From Fusarium oxysporum f. sp. lycopersici 4287 (taxonomy: Eukaryota; Ascomycota; Sordariomycetes; Hypocreales; Nectriaceae): 64,000 nt of DNA. The notes under the pieces are model-generated. The model had not been told where the DNA came from. It did not search any database and saw nothing but the letters and a program-made list of their open reading frames with translations. The stretch spans positions 1,514,158 to 1,578,157 of the forward strand of contig NC_030990.1 in assembly GCF_000149955.1 (NCBI RefSeq). The letters run 5' to 3'. The position numbers and the translations under genes were made by a program. This document shows, piece after piece, positions 31,066 through 43,588 of this stretch (the first letter of the stretch is position 1; each line of letters opens with the position of its first letter).

Positions 31066-33593
31066 CTACCAGTTCAGCCGAGTTTGACGAAATTTAGAAT
31101 CAGGAATACCAGGTGGCAGACCGCGAGTGCCAACTTGAAGGTCCGCAACTCGAGTTCGAAGGTCGAAGTCAACGGAACGAATTGTGAAGCGCTTTTCTTC
31201 AGGGACTATTCGTGGTATGGGCCTCGTGATGCCGTCGACATGATACGACTCGACCCCCATGGACAGCGCCTCTGACTCCTCAAGATTCATGACCCATGCA
31301 CTAATATTTGCAACCATCTCGCTATCCCACATGCCCTCACGGCGGGCACTGCTGCGTAGAAGCTGAATAGCTCGGCGCCTTGTTCCTGGATCGCGACATT
31401 TGGTTGCTACGACAAACAGAGGAGCAACAATCCCTATGTCAGCTGCGAACCTGGGCTTGAGATGCGGAGCTGAGAATCCCATGGCCGGGAACAAGTCCTG
31501 GCTTTGCCAATTTTCGCGCTGGCGATGTTGGCATTTCTCAGGATCGGGGCAATCGCGCGAGGCGGCTCGCCTCTCTTCGTCACCGACTATTTCGGTACCA
31601 AGATCGACTATTGTTTGAAACTGAGGAAGAAAGTTGTCGAAGTCAGACTCCTTATCACTGAACATCATGAGGTACAGGATTCTTGAATTCGTGGACAGCA
31701 TTTTCAGTGCAGCAATGCCTGCTTTCTCCTGAAGGCTGACAGAAGGATTGTGCCGTGTGAAAAATAGGTTGTCGAACGCTTTTCCCCAAGCGTCCAGGTA
31801 ATCCTTGAAATGAAGACCATAGTCAAGCCACGATTGGGGTAGGGTACTCTTGAGGTCGGTCTTCATGGCGAAAAGCTCCTCGATGTATCTCATAATTCTA
31901 GCGTTTAACGCATCACAGGCCACTCGAGCTTCGACAACAGATGTAAAAGTTTCAGGGATCGAGAAGGGCTCCTCTTGCGAAGGGGTAGTTGTGCCACTCG
32001 GACCAGGAGATTGTGTTTGCGATTGTGAGCTGAGCCTTATACTGAACGGCTGGGGGAAGTGGAATGCCATATCGTAGGACTTTGCTTGAATCGCCAGGCG
32101 AGTAAAAATGATAACTAATTCCTCCTCCAGCGAATTTTCGGAAACTGGAAGGAGTCTTTGTCTTTGTTGAGTGCGGAAGATGTCGAGCAGGCCAAGTCCC
32201 GTCTGGATCTGGTGAATGGCCTGCCTGTGATCACCAATAAAGGAATCAAAGCAGGCCAGAAGCACATTCGCCATTATCGAGGTCCTGTGTGATCTCTGGT
32301 CTTGGGTGTTTAGTTTCACCAAAGCATTGCATGCATCACCATATCTCCTAATGGCAACTTGCCAATGACCCCTGACAAGCTCGACACGCGCGTCACCACC
32401 CATCTCGGATCCACTGTGCATATTCAGGGCAGCTGTCTGCTCGAGAGTCTGATACAGAGCACCCAGTGCAATAACAGCGCATTTGATGGCATCTTCAGAG
32501 TGGCACGCCTGCAATACATAGTGCGTCCAGAAGAGATTGTTGAAGAAGCCAGAAAGCTCGTTAGCAGTATGTGAGCGGAATATGTCAAAGTAGAAGGATT
32601 CATTTGGTTGAATCTGCATAGCGGAGGATGGATGGTAGGTAGTGGGTGACGGTGAAGTAGTCCCTGGGGATGTGGTCCTCAAAATTGATCTTTGATGGGC
32701 CCGACGTGGCAGGAGATGGTAGTCGCCGTGGAGAGGAGCAATGGAAGTGCTTGAAGATGCTTGGGCATCGTATGCTGGCATCGGCTTTGGAGCGATCCGG
32801 ATCTCCTCGAACGGACGGGAACTGCGACTAGGGGGCGGGTAGCCTGTGCAGGTTTTGTTACTCCGAACGCATTGCGTACAAGCTGGACGAGCCTCGTCGC
32901 ATTTGATTCGCCTTTGTCTATAATTACCACAAAGGTGAGATTTTGGCTAACATTACACCCAAATACGACCAAGGTTAAGGAATAAGGGATAAGGATTGGG
33001 GAGACGAACTTGCAATTGGCACATCCTGTCTTGACTTTTGGCTTACTTGTCCGGACACGCTTTGCTTTAGCTGGAGGGGCTGCTGATGGTGCAACGAGGT
33101 CGGATGAAGCTGAGGTAGTCGAAGCGACTGAAGCGGTTTTAGTTGAAGTGCCGGCAGCAGAGACAGATGGGCTTCTGGTGGTAGCGATGCGTTCAGTATT
33201 ACCGGCACCTGTAATGGGAGTGGCCGGCGTACTCGTTGAGGCAGGAGAGACATTGCTGCTGCTGTAAGAGCTCTCTGTATAGGGAATATCGATGGTATTG
33301 AAAGTGTTGACGCTGGTAGGGTGGGGAATAGAAGACGGATGAGTGGTCAGATCAGTTATTGGGAAGGTCGTAGTCGTCGATGTTGAAACAGGTAGTTGCA
33401 CCTGTGCTTGTGATTCTGTTGTTGGCGTTGCTGCTGCTTGGTCCCTTGACGACGAAGAGGACGCATGGTTCATATTTGTAAAGGATACATGCGAGTTTGC
33501 TTGCCCTTGTGCGTGTGCATGTGCTTGTGCTCTTCCCCCCGCTCTCTCGGAATGAGACGATGAGTATTCCTCTTTAAGCCAACTCTGAGCCAT
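31066..33593 (-). CDS. Zn2Cys6 (C6 zinc-cluster) transcription factor
   Basis: Two exons, 33593-33010 and 32917-31066, give 811 residues. The intron lies inside the zinc cluster right after CANCK; splicing gives Cys191-x2-Cys194-x6-Cys201-x6-Cys208-x2-Cys211-x6-Cys218, a perfect C6 pattern (CANCKQRRIKC…CTQCVRSNKTC). A basic patch (AKAKRVRTSKPKVKTG) precedes it. The N-terminus is Ser/Thr/Ala/His/Gln-rich and disordered. After the cluster comes a helical region typical of the fungal-specific transcription factor domain (YFDIFRSHTANELSGFF, LACFDSFIGDHRQAIHQIQ). It should be a nuclear DNA-binding regulator; targets are unknown. ATG 33593 is chosen; an in-frame ATG at 33626 exists. No biosynthetic cluster surrounds it. 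Confidence 0.92.
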
Positions 33594-35515
33594 AAGTACA
33601 CCTAGACAGTAAAGGTTCCTCAGCAACTCAGCAAAGCTAGCAAGTAAGTAATGATACCTTGAGGTATCGTTTCACCCCGTTCAGATCACCGCGGCTCCTC
33701 GCGGTAGCTCTACGACCACACGTTTTCTATCGAACCGTTTCTCGGCCGAGAAAACGGAGGAGGGTGGAGGGAAAGGGTAATTTTAGCGGTAGTCAACAAT
33801 CAAAGTTTCTGCAAGAAAAAGGTGGCAGAGGACTAGAAGCAGCCGGGGTAATAAAAGGATTTGGGAGGGACTAGGAGCCAAGAGTGGACAAGCAAGCAAA
33901 AGAAACTAAAGTAAGGCAAGTCAGGTAAGTCGTCACAGAGATGAGCACAGGGCTAAGTCGATACGCATGGAAACGCATAAGGGCAGCCCAACTGTGGCGG
34001 ACAGTGTCAGCCCCGGTTCTCGGGCGCAATGAGGTCTTTCTATAGCTCATCACTTTTTCATCAATGCTATTGTGATCCCAGGGGCAGATCAAGCATCCAT
34101 CGAAAACGTACATTAACAGGCATAGATGGGGCTCATACCGATATCACCGCCACTCCCAGCCAGGAGGAGGGAAAGAGGCTGAGGCCATCGGTTTCACTGC
34201 CGGGGATAGAGACAAAGGGCCTGGGGCAATGTGCTCGGCAGCAGATACCATGGAAGTTTGGCGGAGCATTGGATGGGACAAGAAGTCCAGGGTTCCCTCA
34301 TGAGACAAAGACACTGACTGACTGTACGAGTCGAAACAGAGACGGACCACGGATCGCCGGTGGGCTTCTTCTAGGCATTACCCATATCGACTGCTCTGGT
34401 ACGGCGGGCTCTGCCAAACTAGGAGTAGCACGCTCTGTGTAACCATCGCTAAGATCAAGCCGTTGCAGGACAGGCGAGACAGCCGCTGCAAAACGCATCG
34501 CTCGAGCACATGGAGGTACCACTGTCAGTGACTAGACTACTAGAGGAGAGGTGCGGGTATTGTTTTCCAAGGCATTGCCACGGGCGCCAGGCACATAAGT
34601 GGTGCTTGTGGGAGTTTTGACCATTTCCAGTTGAGAATCCGTGATAGTGAGTGGATTGGGTGGTGAAGATCCATGAATGGAACTTGTGGTGGTGGTACAT
34701 CGACATACTCCCCGAGATGAGTGCGACATTGAGTGAACACGCAGCGCGAGTCCTGTTAGTTTGTGCCTGTGCCTGTCTCCTTTGAGCAACTCCAGGACAT
34801 GGATGGCTGATTAGACTTGGACTTTGGGACACCGGGGACAGGCCCGGACCCGTCCCATCATGAGCCTCGGGCCCTCCCCTCCCCAGCGCCGCTCTAGTGC
34901 ATCCTTTTGGCGCCCCAGAGCTTGCTTCTTCTTTGGAACGAGACTTGCTCGCCCAATAGGGACTTGACATTTGACAGGGGGGCGCTTGTGCGTTCCTGTT
35001 GTTGGTCGCACAAGGATAGCTAAGCCGTCCTAAGACGGATTGACGCTCAGTACTCTGCAGTTGCAGGGCTGTTAGGGGCGCACTTAGCGCGGTGGCGGTG
35101 GGGGACAAGGGCATCTGACATTTTGTTTCTTTCCCATGTACATCATGGGTGTTCCTTGATCGAGCAAGCATCCATGCTGGTGTTGATACTGATGTGATCC
35201 TCCCAGCTGTGTTTGGGGGGGCCCAGTGAGTTGGTTCAGCGCTGTAGCACTAGGGAAGATGTTTGATCTTGGCATAACAACATGTAATATCTCCGATGCA
35301 TGTCCGCTGTGGGCACGATACAAAGATTCCCTGAACTCCTTTTCAGACAGTACTCCAAGGTATTATTGCCTGTTTCTTTCCGTTGAACTCGTCAGACAGC
35401 CCGGTGCTGACTTGGCCGATATTTGGTGGGGTTCTCAAGCGTGGCCGCTGGCAAGTAATTTTCAAGTATGGGATTTACAGTACATTGGTTCTGCGAGAGG
35501 AAAAAGCAAAAAATG
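33594..35515. other. Long upstream region of the zinc-cluster gene, non-coding as far as seen
   Basis: About 1.9 kb upstream of the transcription factor start. A 238-codon minus-strand frame (34455-35171) has scattered composition, no recognisable domain and overlapping frames of similar quality, so I do not call it a gene. A long 5' leader with upstream open frames is possible here. Confidence 0.4.
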
Positions 35516-35554
35516 ACAGCAAAGCAAAGCACAGCAAAGCACAGCAAAGCACAG
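35516..35554. repeat. Short tandem decamer (acagcaaagc)
   Basis: Three full units of acagcaaagc plus partial units, broken by one extra aaagc. Non-coding by all appearances. Confidence 0.85.
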
Positions 35555-38500
35555 TTCTGCAACTCAAGAATATGTTTCACTTTCTCGTTATCGTTTGTGG
35601 AGCTCCTTGTCCTCAGCCACCGACTGTTTCTGGGTGCCCTCTCTAGCTCTCTAGCCTCTACACATGGGCATCTCGACTGTTAGATACCCTCCACATCGGG
35701 AACGTCCCAAGACAAGAAACGTTTATGAATACGTAAGGGAATCACAGATACCTTAGTGATACCGATTGATGGATACTTTCAGAATGCGTGCCAGCCTGTC
35801 TCAATTCTTAGGGTATCTGCAAACCAAATTGGTAAGGCGCTTAGTAGCCTTCACAAGAATACTCCAGCTTGTACTATTGTGTACTCGTCTAATCTCGAGA
35901 ATCTAGATCTCGATAGCCTCTCCTTCGGGTTGGTACCCCATATCATCCGGGTGGGCTACATACCCTTATGGTCTGCACAATTCACGTTCGCTGTGCAGTA
36001 GGAGATTTTCAGCCTTTATTGGGGAGGGGAGTTTCTTGGCTATCCCATCATGCGGCGCAGTTGAAGACTAGACTGTCTCATCGTTCGTATTAGTCTGTGA
36101 CCCCTTGCAGCGCTTGCACTGATTGTTGAGTATTCGTAAATCTCACTACCGTAGCCAATAGCTGCTACCGAAGGTTCGATGTCTCATTACAGGCATCTTG
36201 CAGATTGCAACACATACTGTACTGTACATCCAGCTTCGTTCCCAGGCAGGCGGCAACTTCCGCTGAAGGTATCAGTGCTCAAATCCGCCAAGAGATAAAC
36301 CTGGCTCTCTGGAGCTCCCCTAGGAGAGACTTCCCGGTGGGACGGTACAATTTGTCAGAGACCTATTATTACTTGTCTTAATTTTAGTCTCATTTTACGA
36401 GTAATTCTGGCTTGTTGAGGCGGGGTAGGTTGAGCTATTCGGTATCGACGTTCTGGGACAGAGAGCCCAGTATTCGAAGCTGAGGATTGAGGGCTTCCGG
36501 GAAAGAGTGTGATGATTTTTATCATCTTCTGGTATCAATTAATCTAATCGTTACCATTTTCAGCCTTATGGGATCATTAAGATCTCGCAACACTCTCAGC
36601 CAACATGCTTTGCGGCACGGGGCCCGGTCCGTTGACCTAGGCTAGGTTATCTTCATGTAACAGCAACATTGCAACCCATTTCTGCCGGTATGGCTATGTG
36701 AGCATCAGCCCATACCCATGCTAGTCATGGTTCATAATTATGCCCCTGATACTCGGTTCGGCTCTCCACACCGGGCACGTCGACCGCACAGTAGCTCGTG
36801 AAGATCACATTTCGGCCACGTTGGCCGCCGACGGCGTCTCCCGGTGCCAGGCTCTATCTTATCCTGGCCTCTCAAGCTATTTTTCTCCAAGTCTTGCCCT
36901 TAATAGCTATGGACAGTTTTTTCTCCTATTCGAGTCAGATCTCCTTGCCGGTCTCTCCATATTAACAGAATTTGCTGATCGTGTTATTGGCCCGCTGATC
37001 GTTGTATCCAACGATCACACTGGCGTATAACGTTATCCTTCAGGGGTTCTCAAACATCCCCGGAACGTGACAATATCGGACGGTTTGCTGTTTCAGTTTC
37101 CAATCCTCGTTCCCTTGAGCTACTGAAAATTACTTTATCCAATGTTAAAGCTAGTCTTGTGTCGGGAAATGACCAATCATCCCAGGTTGATTAACGAATA
37201 CTTGTCCTGATATGGAAACACCTCTGCTTTCTGGAGATCCATGGCATTGCCAGCCGTAACATTGGAATTGCCAAGAACCAGTCCTCCCCCGAGTTGGATG
37301 CTTTGCGTTGTGTTGCGTTACAGTGCGTCGGCTCCGAATTGGACAAACGGCCGATTGGTAGGCTAAGCAAGGGCTGTCACGGTATCTGTCACTGAAACCC
37401 GTGCGGATTGTTTTTTCAAACTGCTAGGGCGATGACAAACAGCAGCCACCTACCTATACAATACAATTGGATGGCTCGCTAAAAGGCCCACAAGAACCTC
37501 TGTTTCCAGAAGCGCTCGTGTCAGTGAACGATATGCTAAGACAGTTGCCTAAGTCATGCGTCAACGTCTTCTACAATTCGGCAGTCAATGTGGATATGCC
37601 TGTCTGCGTGAACTCCATTCTCAGTCGATCATCAAGACAAAGTCCAAGCTCAACTGCTGCGACCTCCTGACTCATGTCTAGGTAGCATTCTTGTTCATCT
37701 TTTCACTCAGCCAACACTTTAAAGTTCACAAATTGTACACCAACGCCGACGAGGGTTTGAACCAAGCCCGCAGACGCATAGCCAGTAATAAAATCAGTCA
37801 CTGATACGACAACCAGCCGAGAGAACCACAGAGTATCGCCCTAGGCTAACAACGGTAGAGAATGCGAGCAAGACATTGATTGACAATGAATCGGCAATGT
37901 AACCTCATCTGGCAGTTGAGTCCGTGGCCTCGGCAGCCGGGATTACCACGCGCCTTTAATCTCATCTCAACAAAGTCTAAAATAGCTCAGAGATGTATCC
38001 GCCACGTGCAAAATACAACGGTCTGTATTCTTATGGCATAGCTAGTCTATTTCAAGGTAGATTCAGTCATAAAAAAAAGTTGCATGGTTGCATGGGGCGT
38101 GGCACTGACACTCGTGTCGAACGACTGTGTACCTACTAAGTCAGTCCTTCTAAACGCCACGAGCTATTGAAGAAATGAAATCAGTGTTGAAACGACTAAG
38201 GATGAGAGAGTCAATCTTGGGTCTCGTTCCCAGCCTCAATAAACGTCGAGTGGTCGGCTAAACAAGTAGTAGCTGATGTTGGAGGGAAAGGTCAGATCAA
38301 AGGATACAGTTTTACTGCCACTCCGGTAGTTCGGAACTTCCGTTCATCACTAGAGATCGAAACTGCTCTGCTAGACAGGAAGAGAGTTTACGCGTGAGTC
38401 GGCGCCCGCCAACATTTGGCACAATGCATTTCATAATCCATTATTCCTGTACCCACAGTCAGACGGCCTTCGTTTCTATACTAGGTTATCCTCGGGTAAA

Positions 38501-40856
38501 GCAAGCAGTGCGTCTGACAGAAAGTACGTCGGTTCTTGTTGTAACACCTACAAGTAAATATGCACACAACCGGTTTGAGGATGTAACAATACCGACAATT
38601 CTCGTACTATTGGATATAAGGAACCATTCCGGAATTTGACCAATGGCACTGGGTTTCCGTAGCAGCGAGTATATGTGTAGGTGATCGCACCCCTTAAACC
38701 TCTGATTCTCTGATGTTTGAGTGATCTGTGATGGGTATTAGAATCTCAACGGAGGGCACTTGTTGCAAGTCTTAGGTACTATAGTTAAGTGCTTCTAATA
38801 GAAACAGGATCAGCCGAGAGGCTGTATGTACATGAGCTGAAAATCCCCACATGTACAGGAAAATATCTAGGAAACTTGGTCCACTAGCATGGAGCTTATT
38901 GAAGCCTCAAGCCTCATTTTCCACAAGGTCATGGCCACGGAAAGCTAATCTTCACAAGGTACGTTATCTAAAATGCGCTTACCCCTTGAGTTATTTCACA
39001 TCTAAGGGTGGTTCATTGACTAAGAAACGGGTAGCATGGTAGCCTCCTCCCAGCCACTACTGTCTTGCGCCATCAGATGAAATTATCAAGTACCGTGATA
39101 TCTAAATTCATACTTATATGTTTCGTTTGAGTGAGCCTTGTACTCGACCAGCTAGTCCCTATTATGTTTGACTGTACAGGGGATCAGCTGTCCACCTAGC
39201 TCCGTAACGCTGTCAAGCCCACCTAGCACTGGGTGAAGACCCGACAAGACTGTTACAATACCGTGCTTTCTATTGGATTGATCTTCACGTTGGTGGTGTT
39301 GTAGTCACTGAGGCTGTTCGTTACATCGAGGTCTTTCATAACAAAGTATCTGGCCATGCATCTCAATCAGATTGCCGATTGAGACATCTCTTGTCGAGAA
39401 GTGCTGTATAAGGGCTTGTCTCGGTATGGAAACCTTATAGTAGCATGCGCCCATCGGCCTCGGGGCACTCTTTCATTAACAGCCTGATGATTTCTATCAT
39501 AACATATTCATAAGGTTTTAGCCATGTAGCCAGATTGCTCTACCTTAGGCTTGCTCGGCAGGATCTGATGCCGGTAGTCAAGGTGGAGTTAGTAAACACG
39601 GCACGGCTGGGAGCGGCAGTTCGGACCATTAAGTTCTCACATGTAGCTAGTGAGCACCGGTGGCTTGGTTTCAGGAGTCTTGGTGAGACTTTGATGGTCT
39701 AGTGTCGAAGTCTGTCGTTGGCAACAGCGCATCCCTTACCTCGGTTATTGGTGGGCAGATGTTGTTGTTGATCACTTAGCTGAACTATTGTCGGTAAGTT
39801 ATCTGCATTTTGTCCCAAAGAAGCTATGTTTGCGATGTGATCCCTCACAGGCTTTTAATCGTTGGGCCTAACGCCAATAAGGCGTTCGACGACGACCAAC
39901 GGGTTTAACATATGAATTGAACATCGTTAGGTACTTATAATTATATTATGCATCTGACTATTCTCTTGCTTTGTGACATATTACTCTAACCTGTCGGGTA
40001 ACTCCTCATCAGTGATCGATTTGCTGTGATCGATGATATGATCTGAGGTGCTAGGCTGTTACTATACGAATTACCGAAGTTTGTCAGCGGAAATCAACGA
40101 CGTCCATAATGGGAACCCCGCAATGCGACCTATGACCTTAACCTGTCTTGTAATGTCTTTTCAAAATGGCAATAGGGTGTTCAGGTAGTAGCCATGATCA
40201 TGCAGCTTCGAAGCTGTGCAGTTCTCGCCGTGTTGTGGGAGGGCGTAACGAACTTGTAAGCAATTGAATTTCACACAGTCTTAACCCAGTGAACACACTT
40301 TCTGCATATCTTTCTTACGCCTTATATGAACAACAAAGTCATGCATTTCATTATATCTATATATTGAGAAGAAATGGGGTAGTAATGGATGTCAATCGAC
40401 AATATCCTGGTCATAAGCTAGAAGTCTTGACGGCTATTGGATCAAAAGGTTCCAGCAACGTTAAAAGCCAATTAGACAGACAAGGACGCGACAGAGGCAA
40501 GATCAGAAAACTCTAAAACAGACAAGTCGCCAAACCAAGAACTTGGTTTTTTCCCTATTGCTGTTACCAGAAATCAAAAACCAAAAATGAAAAGGTTGTT
40601 TGCCCTCGAATGATACTGTTGTGATGTGACTACCCTATAATGACGGGGAGGTTGAAGGGACCTGATTTCTCACCAGGATTGGCTGGTGAGTCAAGTACCT
40701 ATCAGCCGCGACAAGGCGACCAACCAAACTGCGAGAAAAAGTTGGTGGCGGATTTTCGATCTTCAATTCTACCAACCCACGCAAACTCAGTTTGCGATCG
40801 TGCTGCTGCAGCGATAGTCGAACCGATACTGCCGTGTAAACACCACCAACATCGCA
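35555..40856. other. Gene-poor block of about 5.3 kb
   Basis: There is almost no open frame over 60 codons on the minus strand and only short ones on the plus strand (36740-37030, 37467-37670, 38394-38639, 40289-40516), none of which I recognise. Stops are dense in all frames. No terminal repeats, integrase, transposase or reverse-transcriptase motifs were seen by eye. It may be decayed sequence, regulatory DNA or non-coding RNA; I cannot decide. Confidence 0.45.
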
Positions 40857-41444
40857 ATGTCACAGGATCAGCCCCAAGCGCAACCTCCGTTGCCCGAGCG
40901 TAATGCATTTATTCACAACTCTGCCATTGCTGGTGCAGTCATTGCACCTCTCGCCATGCTACTCCCACCACGAAAGATAGATCTTCGATTCTTCGTCCTC
41001 GCCAGTGCCTTCTCTCTTGCCACAAACCAGCTCGCTTACGAGTACACGGGCTCGTCAATCTACTCACGGTTCGGCAACCGTGTGGGCTCTATATTCGGAA
41101 CCGAACTTCCCGAAGGCGCTCAGCGCACCCAACGACTACTACGTGAGCACCGAGAGCGCGAGGCGGCACTCAAAGCTAGACTAGGCCAACAGAATCCACA
41201 AAGCGAAGAGGAGAAGACAGGTGTGGCCAAGGCGCTCAACGATGTGTGGATGGGAGGCGAGGAAAAGAATTGGCGAGAGCAGCGTGCCAAAGAGCATCAA
41301 CAAAAGATGGAAGAGGGCAAGGGTATCGGCGATATCATCATGGAGCAAGTCGCAGATGTCTGGAGTGGAAATTGGGGAAAGGGTGCCAAGAAACAAGATG
41401 ACGAGACCACAACGGGCGATTCTTCATCGATCGGGAAGAAATAA
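40857..41444 (+). CDS. Small conserved fungal membrane protein (type often labelled 'rhomboid family membrane protein')
   Basis: A single exon of 195 residues from ATG 40857 (MSQDQPQAQPPLPERNAF). Two hydrophobic segments come early: FIHNSAIAGAVIAPLAMLLP (about 18-37) and LRFFVLASAFSLATNQLAYE (about 43-62). A long charged, helical, cytosolic-looking tail follows (RTQRLLREHREREAALKARL). There is no GxSG serine or HxxGF-type histidine, so it cannot be an active rhomboid protease. I recall similar small fungal proteins carrying the rhomboid label, but the evidence for that fold here is weak. Function unknown; a mitochondrial or ER membrane location would be a guess. It lies 2.1 kb upstream of a genuine rhomboid protease on the same strand. 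Confidence 0.8.
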   Translation: MSQDQPQAQPPLPERNAFIHNSAIAGAVIAPLAMLLPPRKIDLRFFVLASAFSLATNQLAYEYTGSSIYSRFGNRVGSIFGTELPEGAQRTQRLLREHREREAALKARLGQQNPQSEEEKTGVAKALNDVWMGGEEKNWREQRAKEHQQKMEEGKGIGDIIMEQVADVWSGNWGKGAKKQDDETTTGDSSSIGKK

Positions 41445-41869
41445 CACTATCTCAACCGAGGAGAGACAACATAGATGTTCAAACAACACTGGAGGGGATC
41501 ATCTAGTCCTATACCCATTGTCGACAAAATGCGACATGCACAAGACCGAACTGTACCACTATTAACGGAAAAGGCGAAGGGCCGCCAGGGCAATATGACT
41601 GTAATGAGCAATGAAGAGGGCTAGGACAACGTATATAGGGCAGCTCATGTCATGTACGATACAACAGTTTGTATAATCACGATCTTATCTCATCTACCCA
41701 ACTCATCAGTCACTCGACACGAGCATATCGGGGCACTGACCGGAGTGCCACATGAGCAGTTAGCAATCCGCAGTGCAAAGTGTTGTCAAGAAGTTTTCAG
41801 TCAATGCAGGCTAGCTGCGTTCTCGATAATGGGCTGGCTGCTAAAATATTGAACTGGTGCTTGCATCAT
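41445..41869. other. Spacer after the small membrane protein gene
   Basis: 425 bp holding the 3' region of the preceding gene. Nothing else recognised. Confidence 0.4.
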
Positions 41870-42387
41870 TCATACCACACCCGTCGTGTCTACTGTTGAC
41901 AAATCGAGCGTTGTCGTGTCCTGGTCTTCCAACACAGAAGGGAGAGCGAATGTTGGGGACTTTTGCCTGCCAATGGTCTTGGCGTTGAGATCATCCCACC
42001 AAACTGATTCGTTATACCATCGGATGTGAGGGTTGAGGTGGATTGCCTGATATGCATCGACTTCGGAGCTGTACCTTCTTGTCCAAGGGATCTCTCCCTC
42101 CCGAAGCCTGGCGTGGAATGGGACAAAGCGCAACGCGTAAATTGTTGTCCACTGCAAAAGATCTCATCGGAATCCGTACAACTGATTGATATGGGCCCAC
42201 GCCATCAACGAGTTCCACTGCGTGCCAGGAATACGGGAAGCCTCGTCAGCTTTAGCAGTGGCTGTGGTCCGTTGCGCTGTAGCGTCAGCCACGGGCTGGA
42301 AGGCAGGTACTTCACCATAAATGCATTGGTGATGTGGTTGAGACGATGAAAATGCGTCAACTGGGCCCAGCACCTAAATGCATACAA
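41870..42387 (-). pseudogene. Decayed gene fragment, family not recognised
   Basis: The minus strand reads protein-like in two overlapping frames. One (42387-42205) has HRLNHITNAFMVKYLPSSPW. The other (from 42373) has ADEASRIPGTQWNSLMAWAH and INQLYGFR, then an in-frame TGA at 42164-42166. It resumes without frame change as DLLQWTTIYALRFVPFHARL, then PWTRRYSSEVDAYQAIHL and NPHIRWYNESVWWDDL to a stop at 41870. The high content of W, Y, F, R and D across both sides of the stop suggests a real protein ancestor with one nonsense change and one frameshift. No GT..AG intron removes the stop in an obvious way. I do not recognise the family. It could alternatively be a chance frame. Confidence 0.4.
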
Positions 42388-43588
42388 TATGAAAAGCCAG
42401 AATACAGGTAGTAGATTACAATCAATGAGTCTGTGCTACACTACTGTACCAGAATAAGTGTTTATGTTGACGGGTTGTAGTATTACTTATAAATGAGAGA
42501 TGCCGCGGTGTCTTTCTTACTAGGTCGGTAGCTATTGAGTTTAATCGGTTTTTACCTTTGCAGACACCGGAATGATCGAAGTTGACAGCTTGTAATACGT
42601 AATAAAATGTCAGTATTCCCAGTGCTTCATGATTAGAAGTGTTCTTGTGATCCATAGGTATCAACAAAGACTCCCATTAGCCGCCACAAAAACCGCCATG
42701 AAGAGAGGGTTACTGTTCTAAATTAAGAAGCTGTGGCGCTCAAACATCCATTAATCAGAGTGAGGCTAAATGGCTTAATCGCACAGCTGCACCACCCAAG
42801 AACCCTTCTTCCCATTGATCGACCTTTGGTTGCAGGGATCCACGGCTTACAACTGTCAGCACAGCCCCGGTTTGTACGTCACTCGGCTGTGAATTGTTTC
42901 GTCATGGGCACAAATCAGCGAGAATAGAACAAATATGCCCTTATTGAATACCTAATAAACAGGACTGTTACCTAAGCTGAAGGCTGCCTCAAAATAATGA
43001 TACCTAACTAGTCAAGCTGCATAATTGTTGTGTTCCCGAGTATTTCCTCTCTTGTTTTTTCGACCCTCCCATCTTCACTCTTTTGCTTCACTCGTTTGGC
43101 GATTTTTTACGACGACGCAAATAGAAGAGTCTACTCATTGGGCCCACAGCTTCCACGCGTAAGGCAGTCGTCCAATCAGAAGAGAGCTTCCACTCAATCC
43201 AGACCAGTCTCTTCGTCCCTGGCGACCCTTGAAACAACCCGCTCAAGCCTACCTAACCCATTGAGCTGAAGTTCAGGACTTTGGATTCTGACCAGCCACC
43301 TAAGCTTGACCTAGCGCGAGGGATACATTTTCTGGTTCAACATCTTTCACTTTGGATCGACAAAGTATCCATTTGACATACACGCACGCATTGTTGTCAA
43401 TAAAGATAAGGACTTGGATCATTCGCCGAGTAGCAAAATACCGATTCTTGATCTGTGACGCCGTCTCGACCCTCTGAAACAGCTTGTCGCAGTTGTATCC
43501 CCTTTCTTTGCCGCTTGGCGGCTTACTCCCATCAACTGCCTACGTAACCTCATCCCCGTTACTCGAGAATCTCTTGCTTTCGTCAACT
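42388..43588. promoter_or_regulatory. Upstream region and leader of the rhomboid protease gene
   Basis: 1.2 kb with no supportable gene. The last ~550 bp is pyrimidine-rich and likely promoter plus leader; the rhomboid frame is open upstream of its ATG but starts with a non-ATG codon. Confidence 0.35.

Noticed and set aside
34455..35171. 238-codon minus-strand frame upstream of the zinc-cluster gene
   Set aside because: Low-quality composition (many His/Pro/Cys/Ser), overlapping frames of similar length and no family resemblance; more likely leader or intergenic sequence.
36165..36195. GGTTCGAT sequence resembling a tRNA B box
   Set aside because: No matching A box or acceptor-stem pairing could be found around it.
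36740..37030. 96-codon plus-strand frame in the gene-poor block
   Set aside because: Isolated, unrecognised, and no neighbouring exon could be joined to it.
39218..39420. About 65 codons of ATG-less, protein-like plus-strand sequence
   Set aside because: A stretch of this length without stops is expected by chance in 5 kb, and no homology was recognised.
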